Source of the DNA: Xestospongia muta
Taxonomy: Eukaryota > Porifera > Demospongiae > Haplosclerida > Petrosiidae
Direction of reading: 5' to 3'
Length of the DNA: 64,000 nt
Assembly (NCBI GenBank): GCA_963693285.1
Contig: OY848923.1
Location: 6,404,920-6,468,919, forward strand
Both the position numbers and the translations under genes were made by a program. Shown here in pieces: positions 32,940 through 44,099 of the stretch (positions are counted from its first letter, which is position 1; each line of letters opens with the position of its first letter). Under the pieces are notes generated by a model. That model did not search any database. It had not been told where the DNA came from and worked only from the letters and a program-made list of their open reading frames with translations.

Positions 32940-33170
32940 AATACTAAACAAATAACAAAACATTGCCATATCAGTTGTACTCTTCTCAATACTTTTATTA
33001 TGCTTTCAGATATCTCAGAGTGTTTCACAGCATTAAAGAATATATGATATATGATACAATTAAGACTCACAGATGTATCAATATCATCGTAGACAATGTT
33101 CTTGGAACAATCATTGTGATTCTAATCAATATTTTTGTTGTTGTAAATATCATATAAAGAATGACATAAC
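32940..33170 (-). pseudogene. Decayed extra copy of the GPCR tail exon
   Basis: On the minus strand around 33000-33130 a frame resembling the tail exon can be followed (DDIDTSVSL ... AVKHSEISES against NDIAISVSP ... APEKDSGLPKS). The same DNA is seen at 43390-43580. Weak, and not spliceable as far as I can tell. Confidence 0.35.
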
Positions 33171-33384
33171 ATAATAGTTAATAGTGTTGATTTAACCTTT
33201 TTATATAGTTGTATATACATATATAAGTTTAGCTTTTTCATCTCTAATTTATAGCTTTAATGTTAGTATAGTGTAAAGTAGACTTTACACATAGGCTAAA
33301 CAAATATTCAATTTGGTAATAGATGTATCATGCATGAATATATGTTACAACTAGTATATGTACATCTTATAACAAGCTGAAATA

Positions 33385-33460
33385 TATCAACTACCTGACT
33401 GTATGATTCTCCAGGTTGGACATAAAGAATATGTAGAGTTGACAGGACAACAGCTGGTAT
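33385..33460 (-). pseudogene. Decayed end of a second GPCR exon 1
   Basis: The minus strand matches the last 25 codons of the 34461 gene down to VQPGES, but the splice donor GGTGAGT has become GGAGAAT. It lies downstream of the functional tail exon, so it is the remains of a second tandem receptor. Confidence 0.55.
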
Positions 33461-33787
33461 CAATTTGAGATTTGCTTTGGGTTTGTGAGTTGCATTCTCA
33501 GGTATCTGCTGCAATATCTGTCTGTCAGGCATGTTGCGGGCACTGTACTTGGTAAGGCGGATGCCTTGAATGCAGCTTGTTTGTCTTGTTTCTCACTGTT
33601 CATTGGGTGTTTCAAATGTAATGATTATTATATATAAAACATCAATAGGTAGCACAGATAGATATTAATGACACAATACATATTTATGTGTTAAATTGTA
33701 TCACAAAAAGAAGGGTTAAAATAGTGTTAACAAAAGGTTATAATAATATCAGCACACAAAATAATCGAGAAAGCAATTGTTGTAATA

Positions 33788-33963
33788 TTAGATAGTTGTA
33801 CTCTCCTCAACACTACTACCAGTGCTTTTTGGTAACCCACTATCTTTCTCAGGAGCAAGAACATCTGTATTCTCAGGACTCACTGATATTGCAATATCAT
33901 TACAGATATTACTCTGGGTAGAACTGTCACGACACGAATTGTTAATAGTTTTTGCTGCTGTGT
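33788..33963 (-). CDS. Tail exon (exon 2) of the 34461-37184 GPCR
   Basis: Minus strand: a pyrimidine-rich tract (TTTCCTTTCTTGTCTGTATTG) ends in TAG at 33966-33964. The exon then encodes 57 residues rich in Ser, Thr, Asp and Glu and stops after SVEESTTI. The exon 1 donor at 34478/34477 leaves one base, and this exon supplies two, so the frame is kept. The final TTI fits a class I PDZ-binding end (T-x-hydrophobic). The gene at 45479 has a counterpart of identical length with the same acceptor. Intron 33964-34477 is 514 bp. Transcript evidence is needed; retention of the intron would give the short end VQPGESCN instead. Confidence 0.65.
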
Positions 33964-34460
33964 CTAACAATACAGACAAGAAAGGAAATAATACCCAATA
34001 GTATTTACTCTAGAAGATGATAATTATGAAGTTTGAATATTAAAAGGATGACATAATATAATGATCATTTCCTGCTTGGATAGTAGTGTTACATATTAGG
34101 TTAACGTGGTTTAGTAATATTTGTTAATACTTTTGAATTCAATAGATATAAAGTTAACTTTTTTCAGTCATTGTTTGCATAAAGAAAAGTAAACTTTATG
34201 TTTAAGCTAAAATAAGCTAGTAAATATTGGATACATATATTCAGAATGATTTAAAGAAAGAATAACTTATTTTAACTAAAATCACATTTATTTTGACCTT
34301 GCAAACCACTTCAATGAAGTCACCAAGGTCTAATGCACAAATACTTTAGTTATGGTTAATACAGACTAATATTAAAGGTTAGATAAGACAAACCTAAGGT
34401 CAAAGTGAACATAAACTTTAAAATGATAACATATTACATATTATAACAAGCTATCATATA

Positions 34461-37184
34461 TTAATTACATGACTCACCAGGTTGGACATCAAAAACAGTT
34501 GTACTAGGGCCATGAATGGTATCAAGATTTTTCAAATCAAGAGATCTAGACGTAGACCCTCCTTTTCTTGGTTGTGTACTGAAGTCCAGTGTGTTTCTTT
34601 CTGGCAGGAAAATCATGATGAATATTCTAGGACCAAAAATACACAAGAGAACTACAAATCCAGTTAGGTTTAAAGCAAACGAGATTACAGCAGTACGAGA
34701 TTTGTTTTCAGTGGCAAAGTATGTAGGTATAAATGTTAACCATATCAATCCCAAAGCAAATGTGGCAAAAGAAACATACTTGGACTCATTAAAGTTCTCT
34801 GGAAAGCGAATAGTCAAAATAGCTAAAGCATTACAGGCAATGATTATAATTGTATCATAGATAACCTGTATAATGAGCATAGCAATGTGAGGATTTCTGC
34901 AAGAGATAATGAGAGTAGGATAGTCAAAATTGTTGTCGGTGTTGAGTTTTGTATCCTCGGATGATTGTGGGTGTACAACAACTAATGATATTATAAACAA
35001 TATCATTTGACCAATGACGACAATAAATGTGAATAAAACTTGATAGTAAGGTTCTGTGAATCTTGGTCGTGAACTAGATGATGTTGCTCTGAGAAATATA
35101 CGAGCTATCCTAATGAGTTTAATTAGAATGGCTCCAAGAATTAGTGAGAAGCAGAACCACAAGCTAAATCTTTGGAAAAAACAGATAACACTGGAGGGTT
35201 TAGAAACAAAGAAGAAAGTGCTAAGGAATGATGCAGAAATACCAATTAGTAACAAAATCATCTGTTCTCTTGCAGAAGACTTCACAATTGGTGTGTTCCA
35301 GTATTTTATCATAACAATAGTTACAAAAATGATAGCGAGAATACCAAGACAAGCTATAATCATTAACACAATAGACCATGGGTCACTATTTTTAAGAAAT
35401 GACTCATCAATTAACACACAGCTGTTACTACCATTCAAAGGGTTGTTACCCCAATACTTGAATGAACACTCTGAACACTCAGTGGCAGAGCTTGAATTCG
35501 AAGTTTTATTTCCCAGACAATTATCACAAGTACTACAACAAGACCCTTCGACTCTACGATTATATTGTCCAAATTTACAAAGGTGGCACTGAGACTCACG
35601 ACTCCCAAGAATCTCTCCACTCTCTGAGATACCAAACTGTAGACTTGAATCTAATTGAGGATGAAAAGAGAGTCTCTTACCTGGTTGTTCGGCTTCATTC
35701 CACAAACCAACGGAGATAAAGTCATAAACAGAATTATTAACACGCTGATAGTTGAGAATCTCATATTGGCCTTTAGTATTGCCCTCATCATTAAAATTAA
35801 TCTTCCTTCCCGTGGGACTCACAAAGGATACGTTTCTCAAATACTCTAACAGAACTGGACCAGTTAATTCTCTCTTTCCTCCATTACATGTCATGGAATT
35901 CCTGGCCCATGTAAATGGTTTGTCACAATTGGCATTTATGAAGTCCTGTATAGCATGTGCCGCACTATAAACAGCATCTATTACAAGTGGAATAAAATTA
36001 CCTTGTTTGTATTTTGGGGCATCAGTTATAGATAGATTAAGATTGCAGGAGGAATTGAGAGTACAGTTATGACTAGCATTATAGAATTCTTCAAACCATG
36101 GATTACGCTCATTGTTTGACAGATTCAACTGAGAGAAGTATTCCATGAAACCCTCACTGAAGTTAGTATACGGAGCAAACCCAAATAATCCAGCCAATGA
36201 TTCATTGTATTTATGGACTACATTGATTGAGCGTGCCCAAGCATCACTGGCAATCCATAAAAATCTCCTATTAGTGCCATTCAAAGTATTTAATATATCG
36301 ATCTGTTCAAACAGTTTGTCGGCATTACCTTGTGATGCAAACAGTACTACAACATTAGCTGATGAATTAAGCAACAGATTAGCTAGTCTTTGAAAGTCTG
36401 TTTTATTAAAATCTGAATCAATGCCTTTGTTAACGTCAATGCAAATCTTATTTTTTTCAGCTAATTTTCGAAATTCATCAATTCCAGGTTCTCCATAGAA
36501 ATTGTTTGTGTAAATGGTTGATACATATTTCCAGCCAAAGTTCTTGCACAAGTCAATCATGGCCTCAGCTTGGAGGTTATCAGGTGGTATAGTGCGAAAG
36601 AAATAGCCATAACGATCGCGGTTGTTAAGACGTGCAGAGGATGATGCATAGCTGACCTGAGGGACTTTAAACAGGCGAAGTAAAGTAGCTACTGGAACAC
36701 TTACTCCACTAGCTGCAGCACCAATTACAACGGAAGTAGGTACAGATGTGGAATAGTTTCCAAGGCCACTTGAATAAGTGTCACCACAGCTCTCCGAGTC
36801 AAGTTGATTGCCTGCAACAAGAAGATCAATGCCTTCATCAAGTCCAATGTTTTCACTGTTACATGTATCTCTGATATCATAGCCTAATGTAAAATTGGGA
36901 AGAAGGTTGGTATCATTGTTGATCTTGTCTATGGCGTATAACATGGCTTCCATTCTCTCTGTGCCTCTCTCTTTCCTAATTTCTCCGCACTTTGCGCCTT
37001 CGTTAGCATCAGTATGAATTGGAAACAGTCCACCCAAAACAAAATCTTTATTCAATCTATCTCGAACACCTCGAACACGATCTCCGGGTTTTTCGAGAAT
37101 TTTTCCATCTTCAATGCAATGAACAAAAGTAATTTGAAAGGTGACCAGAAGAAGCGACCAAAGAAAGAAGCATCCGTACGACAT
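34461..37184 (-). CDS. Class C GPCR, calcium-sensing/mGluR-like, intact (exon 1)
   Basis: ATG 37184; unspliced frame 907 residues, or 960 if joined at 34478 to the tail exon 33788-33963. Signal peptide WSLLLVTFQITFVHC (about 1-23), Venus-flytrap about 40-510, cysteine-rich domain about 531-585, 7TM about 598-852, tail. The ligand-pocket stretch ASGVSVPVATLLRLFKVPQV with YASSS closely resembles the calcium-sensing receptor pattern; Arg is kept in TERMEAM, with Tyr in YGEPGI and Asp in ASDAW. Its 7TM is clearly diverged from the 21059/29029/51797 group (for example REQMILLLIGISASF), so it belongs to a second subfamily with the 45479 gene. Promoter elements lie at 37259-37285. Exon 1 ends in CCTG|GTGAGT, a textbook donor. 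Confidence 0.93.
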   Translation of the reverse strand: MSYGCFFLWSLLLVTFQITFVHCIEDGKILEKPGDRVRGVRDRLNKDFVLGGLFPIHTDANEGAKCGEIRKERGTERMEAMLYAIDKINNDTNLLPNFTLGYDIRDTCNSENIGLDEGIDLLVAGNQLDSESCGDTYSSGLGNYSTSVPTSVVIGAAASGVSVPVATLLRLFKVPQVSYASSSARLNNRDRYGYFFRTIPPDNLQAEAMIDLCKNFGWKYVSTIYTNNFYGEPGIDEFRKLAEKNKICIDVNKGIDSDFNKTDFQRLANLLLNSSANVVVLFASQGNADKLFEQIDILNTLNGTNRRFLWIASDAWARSINVVHKYNESLAGLFGFAPYTNFSEGFMEYFSQLNLSNNERNPWFEEFYNASHNCTLNSSCNLNLSITDAPKYKQGNFIPLVIDAVYSAAHAIQDFINANCDKPFTWARNSMTCNGGKRELTGPVLLEYLRNVSFVSPTGRKINFNDEGNTKGQYEILNYQRVNNSVYDFISVGLWNEAEQPGKRLSFHPQLDSSLQFGISESGEILGSRESQCHLCKFGQYNRRVEGSCCSTCDNCLGNKTSNSSSATECSECSFKYWGNNPLNGSNSCVLIDESFLKNSDPWSIVLMIIACLGILAIIFVTIVMIKYWNTPIVKSSAREQMILLLIGISASFLSTFFFVSKPSSVICFFQRFSLWFCFSLILGAILIKLIRIARIFLRATSSSSRPRFTEPYYQVLFTFIVVIGQMILFIISLVVVHPQSSEDTKLNTDNNFDYPTLIISCRNPHIAMLIIQVIYDTIIIIACNALAILTIRFPENFNESKYVSFATFALGLIWLTFIPTYFATENKSRTAVISFALNLTGFVVLLCIFGPRIFIMIFLPERNTLDFSTQPRKGGSTSRSLDLKNLDTIHGPSTTVFDVQPGESCN

Positions 37185-37258
37185 GGCTGCAAGCGATCAC
37201 TGCATAGCTGGACAAAAGAACTGAACGTAGCTAATATGTGGTTTAAATTCATTACACA

Positions 37259-37285
37259 ATTATATAAACACTTAAAAGTAGACGA
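37259..37285 (-). promoter_or_regulatory. TATA box and upstream box of the 34461 GPCR
   Basis: Minus-strand TATATAAT starts at 37266, 82 bp from the ATG. The segment reading CAGTAGTAGGTGTGTC on the minus strand lies just upstream and is repeated at the 45479 gene. The leader conserves an upstream ATG that here opens only a two-codon frame (ATG CAG TGA). Confidence 0.5.
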
Positions 37286-37319
37286 CACACCTACTACTGA
37301 ATTGCCCACACAGTCCAAT

Positions 37320-37734
37320 TGTCACAGATGAATTGTTATTTAACGAGTAAAGACATAGAAATATCGAGATATATCGTTCCTTGAAAGATGATTAACACTT
37401 GTTAGTAAGATGAATTGTTTTCAGTTTTATATTTTACAGTTAACTCTATTAGGAATTGTAACAAAATTCAAACAAATGAATAAAGTTATCAATTGAACAA
37501 TTAATGAATTAGAAACTTATTTATCTAGCTGTATCTACATATTATTTTAGTATAATTTTAAGATCGAGTGGGCTGTTTTTAAAACACACACACATACATA
37601 TATATATATATATTATATACGTATATATACATTAGAGTGTATTTAAGACATTATATAACCATTGACTGTTTCTTTTTTATGTAAGGTAAACAATGAGTGG
37701 TTGTATGTAGGTGTGTAGGATTAATCAAAACAAC
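37320..37734. other. Non-coding, nothing recognised
   Basis: AT-rich, with a short CA/TA run near 37587-37625. Its right end begins the repeat family described next. Confidence 0.4.
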
Positions 37735-39140
37735 ATTATTGTTATTGTTTCTCCCTCTCTCACTCTCTTACTCTCTCTCTTTCTTCATCTCATCTTGTCT
37801 CATCTTATGTTATTATAAATTACATAATCACATCAGACTCTCCTTGTAGTATCAGAAAAAAAGAATTCTTTGACTGTTTTATCATTTAATTGTTCTTAAA
37901 TGGAATTTTTATATATCAGGTACATACAGTCAATAAATAATATGTTGTCACATGATTTTTGTCTCATGTTATATGTATTAGATTTACACTTTATATGTAT
38001 AATACATTTTATATGTATTATATGTATTAGCTTTACATTTTATATGTATAATACATTTTATATGTATTATATGTATTACATTTACATTCTCATTAACCCA
38101 TTTCTGTAAAATGGGTTACTGATATTTCATATGCCTTGTCTCTAGAATTTACATCCATAAATTTGGATTAAATGAAAAAAAAGTTTTGTATTCAGATGTA
38201 TTTTTAACTTTTGATCAATTTTACTATATTACTATATTTCATCAAACTTCTGCTAACATTTTGTTTTTAATTTTGAACTATTCTTGATGAAGAACTATCA
38301 TCAGGTATACTCACAAATACATATCATTTGGTATCTGTCTCTAATTCATATGTGAATAAGTAAAAGTTACATTCTTATTTTCTGTACATGTGTATTATGA
38401 AGCAAGTACTTCCTGCCTTAAATTAAATAGGAAGTAAATTCTGTTTATTATGTTTATTTTGCTATTTTTTCGTTTTTAAGTTCCTATATAAGGTAATCAG
38501 GTTGTGGAGACTATTGAAGTCATTAAAAGAGTGTATGAAATTAGTTTTTGTGGGTCATAAGATATGTTAATGTTTTTTTTCCAGCAGTTGTGTTATTATC
38601 TATATTGTATATGTATAAAGTACAGAGTACAACAAATGGTCTGATTTGGAAACTTTATGTGGCTGTAACTATTATTGTTATAACAATAATAGTTACAGCC
38701 ACATAAAGTTTCCAAACACTATTTACATTCATTAATATATCAAGCATACTATAATCATAATAATAATAACATATAGAGTAATAAGGTTTGTAAATAGTAT
38801 TTGGTATAATTGTGACTAATGTTGAAGGATTGTGTGTTAGTAATGGTTATTATTACTGTGCTGTATACAATATTACATAATACTTTATGTATGAGAGAGA
38901 AAATATACTAGTAATAATGTTTGTCAATAGTATTGGTAATTGATGACATGTTGATAATCACGTCTTATTGCTAATGTGGACATAATGTTTAGAGATGTTG
39001 TTTCAATAAACATGGTGCTAATTATAGTCTAATTGTAGTCTAATTTTTCTTGTTCCAAGATGTTATCTTTTTTATTTGCACTGATTGTAATGGTAATATG
39101 ACTCGAGAAGTTCCTATTGACCACATGTTAGCAAAACAGT
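37735..39140. repeat. Repeat family with exon-like modules, copy 1
   Basis: Collinear with 57060-58560 and partly with 49580-50640. It contains modules that look like small exons: acceptor-like polypyrimidine-AG, a short open stretch, and AG|GTA donors (for example ...ATATATCAG|GTACA at 37919). One module reads FLYKVIRLWRLLKSLKEC (about 38480-38533); another (39060-39132) is CTDCNGNMTREV-like. I do not recognise the protein. Confidence 0.5.
38645..38716. repeat. Perfect 72-bp palindrome
   Basis: The left arm 38645-38680 (TTTGGAAACTTTATGTGGCT...) is the exact reverse complement of 38681-38716, with no spacer. The paired repeat copy at 58095-58130 has only the left arm. Confidence 0.95.
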
Positions 39141-39331
39141 AATTGCTATGATTAAATTTGTTGTTGCTGTAATATGAGACCTTTGATACCATTAGCCTTT
39201 CATGATTCTATATACAATATATATGTACTCTGTAAAATTATTATTAATAGTCAATTCAAGTAAATATGTGCATGTATGTGTGTTAGTGTTTTGTCTCATA
39301 CTCTATAATGTCTTTGTGGGTATTATTAAGT

Positions 39332-39373
<42 letters not shown>

Positions 39374-39375
39374 GC
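39332..39375. repeat. (CA)n(TA)n microsatellite
   Basis: About 16 CA units then a short TA run. Confidence 0.9.
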
Positions 39376-39589
39376 ATTCTTGTTTATAGATCCATAGATC
39401 TACACTCAATAAATAAGATGATGTGATGTATTATGTTTATATATCTTGGTATGATTTAGTTGAAAACTAAAGTTGAAAACTAAAGTTGAAAAGTAGACTT
39501 GACCTTCCAGATGTTGTGTTGCTGTTGTGATTTAGTTTAAAATTGCTTTAAATGCTTACTTTAAAATGACAAATCTAGGCAAAAAGTGC

Positions 39590-39970
39590 TTATTTGTCCA
39601 ATGTATAATGTCATAACTTCTTTGTAGTTTGTTTTGTTACACATTAAATTGAATTTTGTTTTTTTGGGCTTATAATTTAGAGTTGTGTGACTTTTGTAAA
39701 CAGTTGCTGATATATTTGTCATAAGAATCATCTTAGTTTGCCAGCTACTTGTACATGATCATTATTGGACTACAGGTGGTTACAATGTTTTTGTAATCTA
39801 CTACAACCTATAATACTTTACTCCAACTGTAAACTAAGATAACCTGCCCTGACCTGTACTGTGTCTTAAGACTTGGAGAAAATGTATACTTTCTGGTGGG
39901 GTTTTAGGTAAGTACTTTAACATCAATGATATATTTACCTTTTTACATGTATACCCTAGACAAAAATGCC
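39590..39970. repeat. GPCR 3'-flank repeat copy
   Basis: TTTGTAGTTTGTTTTGTTAC and following sequence match the DNA after other receptor genes (23780, 25965, 55525). The part from 39825 matches 51232 and 59478. No receptor coding is left upstream. Confidence 0.6.
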
Positions 39971-39974
39971 ATGA

Positions 39975-40180
39975 TCCACTACAACCCACTGTAATCTACT
40001 GTAACCTTCTGTAACCCACATAAAGCTACTGTAACCCATTATAACCTACTGTGACCAACTTTAACCCACTGAAACCTATTGTAATTTACTGTGACCTACT
40101 GTAACCCACTATAACCCACTATAACCCACTGTAACCCTATTGAAACTTATTGTAGTTCACTGTGACCTACTGTAATCTAG
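39975..40180. repeat. 10-bp minisatellite (YACTGTAACC type)
   Basis: About 20 units; the run CACTATAACC CACTATAACC near 40105-40125 includes identical neighbours. Confidence 0.85.
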
Positions 40181-40199
40181 ATGGATGAAACACAGAAAT

Positions 40200-40899
40200 A
40201 ATATATAAGAGATTTAAAGTGAAAGATGTATCAGTTTTCTTTGACTACAAAGTGGTTACCTAGAAACCACAGACTATATGGTTCATCAGATCTAGACGTA
40301 TAGTTGTAATAAAAACATTACATATCTATTTGAACTATTTCCACTACAAGTAATCATCTTGTTATATTAAACTACATGTCTGTTTATTTATTTATCTCTC
40401 ATACATCAACAATGAAGAATCAGTGTGTAGTGGATGTAACATGTTACTGTCATATCTTTATATTTGTGGTCTAAAAACTTAACAAATACAAGAATATCAT
40501 TTATAATACAAGTTTCAAAAGATCTATTTAAAATAGTTAGTCTCACTGTACATGTTTATTTAACTCATTAGATGTGCAGCTGTTCTAATTCTCATTAAAG
40601 ACACTTATAATTACAGTCAATATCTATAAGATCATTGTCCATTACCTTGTTTCCATTTATTGGCAAATGTTTGTGGCTAACTATGATAAATACATATGAG
40701 AAATACAAGATAATACTCATAATAAATGCCTGTTCATACATTGGTAAGCGATATTTTATATCATAAATATATGCTATCATTTTAGCGTCAGCATTTAATT
40801 TAATATTTAAAGCAAACATCACATGATGAGATATAAGCATAAAACATCATACCATCTCTTAATTACTTTTTATGACAAGAAATGAACAGAATGTTTAAT
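40200..40899. repeat. Conserved GPCR upstream block, copy 2
   Basis: Matches 20200-20560 and 60000-60310, and leads directly into a decayed receptor. Confidence 0.6.
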
Positions 40900-42660
40900 A
40901 TAAAGTGCACTCTTGTCTTTTTAATTGTGTTCTCCCAGTTTCTTTTATTTACAAGTGTGCAGTTCAGTATCATTATGGTACTCCTCCTGAATCTGTTCTT
41001 TGAGCTGATGAAGATTCTAGAATAAGTAATGGTAGCGGAAAATGGGGTGAGATTTTTTAGACAAGACTTTGGAACATTTAGAGGCTGTTTTGTTTGTTAT
41101 ATATCTTGTCAACAATGTTCCTCATGTTTTACCTAATATAACATTTGGTTATGATATTAAAGTTCTTGTATAAGTGAGAATATAGGTCTTGATGAAAGTG
41201 TCGACCTTTTGCAACAACATCTCCTCTTTTTTACTTTTATCTTACTGTGCCTCCAGATACTGAGCAGCTCAAGCAATGATCAAGTTAATATTATATTTTG
41301 GTTGGGATTATATCTTAACTATATCTTCAAATGGTTTGTATGGTCAACCAGGTATTAAAGAGTTTCATGATTTAGCAGATCCTAAAGGTGCGTGCATTTA
41401 TCTTAATAAAGGTATTGATGATAGTTCTGATTATGTCCTTCTGACTAATAACCAGTGTTGTGGCAATTACCTTAAAAAAGTAATTGATTACAATCACCAT
41501 TACGTCTGTTTTTGATCACCCTTCCTTCTACAAATTTATCCCCCTTTGAGATTTCACAGTAGTGCTCGAAAATAACAGACTTCTCAGCTTTCTTTGCAAA
41601 ATATCATGTCTACATCATGTGATGCAACAACCCTTTATCAGACTAGATTGATTGTATAGTAGCAGTCATCCAATATATACAATTGTATATAATTGCAATT
41701 ACAATTACAATTTTTATGAATGATGTAATGATTACAGGTAATTACAATTACCAATTGCAATTACCCCAACAGTACTTATAACCTAACAAATTCCTCTGCT
41801 AATGTAGTTGTGCTGTTTGTTTTCCCTTATCAGGTTGATAAGCTATTGATAGAAGTGCAAAATTTATACTCTTCTGGTACTTCTTCTAAAAGATGGTTCC
41901 TATGGATTGCCAGTGTTACATGATCTCAAGAGCTTGATGCAAATTAAAAGAATTTTACTGTTGAAAATGGGGCACGAGGCCATGCTCTGAGACTGTGCCT
42001 TTTTTGATAACTACTATTTGCAACTAATTATGTAATCCATGGTTTAGTGAGTTTACAAGCACTATCATGGCTGCATTATTGTGTTAATTGTAGCAACTAA
42101 GTTTTATAAACAATTCTAGTTATAATTATCAACAGGATTCTTATGATGCTCCTGCTATTGATGCTGTTTATAGCATAGCTCTAGCAGTGAATAACAATTT
42201 AAATGATAACTGAAATCAACCATTAGTGTGGTATCATGAGAATCAAACATGCCATGGACAAAAGTATAAATTGAATGTTTTAAATCTTTTAGAGTATATA
42301 AAAAAATATCAACTTTACCAGTCCAACTGGCAATGAAGTAAGATTTGATGATCATGGTGGTATAAATCCTAAATACAATATCTACAATTATCAGGTACAA
42401 TCTTCATGTCAAAATTGTAGCAAATCATTTGATATTGTAAATGTTTGGTATACATATTGAGATGGGGATGTCCCAATAAATCATCTTAAATTTAATACAA
42501 ATGCTAACAAAAATTTGGCCTACATGAATCATGTAATATTATGTATCAATTTGAATCACAATGTCAGGGTTGTAAGCCTGATCTTGTTAACGAAAAGTCT
42601 TGACTTGTTATGATATCTGTGAACCTTGTCTTAGACAATAACACTACGGTTGAATATATA
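40900..42660 (+). pseudogene. Class C GPCR pseudogene of the 21059 type
   Basis: Collinear with the 21059 gene from the leader to the cysteine-rich domain. The start codon is ATA (40900-40902) instead of ATG. The leader, TPPES, the VNNVPHVLP and YGQPGIKEF tracts, IDAVYS, the TSPTGNE tract and the first cysteine-rich residues are recognisable, with many frameshifts, stops and deletions. A 322-bp hAT-like MITE sits at 41453-41774. The coding match ends near 42655; the 7TM is missing and is replaced by GPCR 3'-flank DNA (42660-42830). Confidence 0.85.
41453..41774. mobile_element. hAT-like MITE inserted in GPCR pseudogene
   Basis: 322 bp interrupting the sequence that in the intact gene reads AATAACCTAACAAATTC. 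The left end CAGTGTTGTGGCAATTAC pairs imperfectly with the reverse complement of the right end (TACTGTTGGGGTAATTGC). It is flanked by 8-bp repeats CTAATAAC (41445-41452) and CTTATAAC (41775-41782), one mismatch apart. CAGTG-type ends with 8-bp duplications are a hAT hallmark. No transposase. Confidence 0.75.
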
Positions 42661-42829
42661 AGTCCATGTTATACTCACAATGATTCAGCAGATTTTGTGT
42701 GCATGTAACGCTCATCATCATATTAAAATATTGTTTTTATAATAATTTTAGCAATCATAATTAATTTAGGGACATTCACTATTTAAGTTATTTTAGTGAT
42801 GTTACAACAATAACACTGCACATATAACA

Positions 42830-43095
42830 TAGCTTCTAACCTTTCAGTTCCTGTAAGTGTTGAATTTACAAGATAAATTGTCCATCAGCAGCTGAACTAT
42901 AGTACACTGTAAACAACCCACCCAAAATGATGTTTTTACTTTCAAAATCTTGTATATCTCTTGCTCATCAGCTTTGAGTACATGTTCAGGATGATTATAA
43001 CAATTATAGCTAACTCTACACTCACTAAATAATAGAAACTGGAAGAGTACTACAGTGAGAGAGATGGATAAACCATTGTCATTACTTATATACAT
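42830..43095 (-). pseudogene. GPCR N-terminal relic (29029-type)
   Basis: The minus strand encodes a leader (LSISLTVVLFQFLLFSECR) and the HPEHVLKADE and FWVGCLQCTIVQ tracts, matching residues 1-75 of the 29029-31758 receptor, then breaks off at a GTTAGAAGCTATG-like tract. No body follows. Confidence 0.75.
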
Positions 43096-43255
43096 TAATC
43101 ACACAATTAATTTTTTTAGGACATAAATTCATGGAGTCATAAATATTAGTATCAATCCTACCAATACAACTCTTAGAGTGCTCAAAATTTTCGTAAACAT
43201 ATACAATAGAAATAACCCACTTATATGAATTGATAAACAGCAAAAACAATTAACA

Positions 43256-43345
43256 ACACAACTAATTATATATTAGATGGTTTAATCTCCTCAACACTAT
43301 TAGTAGTACTTTCTGGTAACTCAGATTTATTCACAGCAATCAGAA
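43256..43345 (-). pseudogene. Decayed GPCR tail-exon end
   Basis: The minus strand reads ELPESTTNSVEEIKPSNI then stop, aligning with GLPKSTGSSVEESTTI of the functional tail exon. More decayed tail-exon DNA is at 43400-43510, paired with 33000-33130. Confidence 0.5.
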
Positions 43346-44099
43346 CGTGATAATTATAAAAAAGCAAAATAAAACAAACAAACAATGATTGCTATATCAG
43401 TTGTGTTATACTTTTAGATAACTCAGAGTCATTCACAGCATTAAGAACATAATTATGATAGGTATGATTAAGACTCACAAATGTATCAACTTAATTATAG
43501 ACAGAATTCTGGATATAATCATTGTGATGCTAATCAATATTGTTGTTGTTGTTGTGAATATCATATAAAAGAATGGTATAACATAATAGTCAACAGTGAT
43601 ATTGTAACCATTGTACAAAAAATGTATATATAATGTTTAACCTTGTCATTCTCTAACTTGTAGCTTCTATGATAGCGTAATGTAAAATAAACTTTACACT
43701 TAGGCTAAAGAATTATTAATTTTGTAATAGATGAAAGTATGAATGTATATATAGAACCATGTTTCTGTGAAAATCAAACAATCATTGTGATACAAAACAA
43801 GTGGTCATTGTTGTTGTGCCTATCATATGAAAGGATGATAAATATCATAGTTATGGTAATGATGTAACCATTTAGTGTAGGTGCATATATCTCTACCTTG
43901 ACCTTTATCTCTAATTGGCTTTAATGTTAGCTATATATAACATGGTGTAAAGTAAAAGTTTGCTAAGGCTAAACAAATTATCACTTTAGTAATAGATGTA
44001 ACATGTATGATTATATACAGAACTACTGTACTTAAGAAAACATCACTTGTTACAACTAGGATATGCACATAATACACATCTTATAACAAACTATAATAA

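Noticed and set aside
33308..33532. 74-codon minus-strand frame as a small gene
   Set aside because: Its middle is a decayed end of a receptor exon (VQPGES) and the rest has no support.
35056..35592. 178-codon plus-strand frame opposite a receptor
   Set aside because: Antisense shadow of the 34461 receptor; the paralogue shows a similar shadow and no independent conservation is visible.
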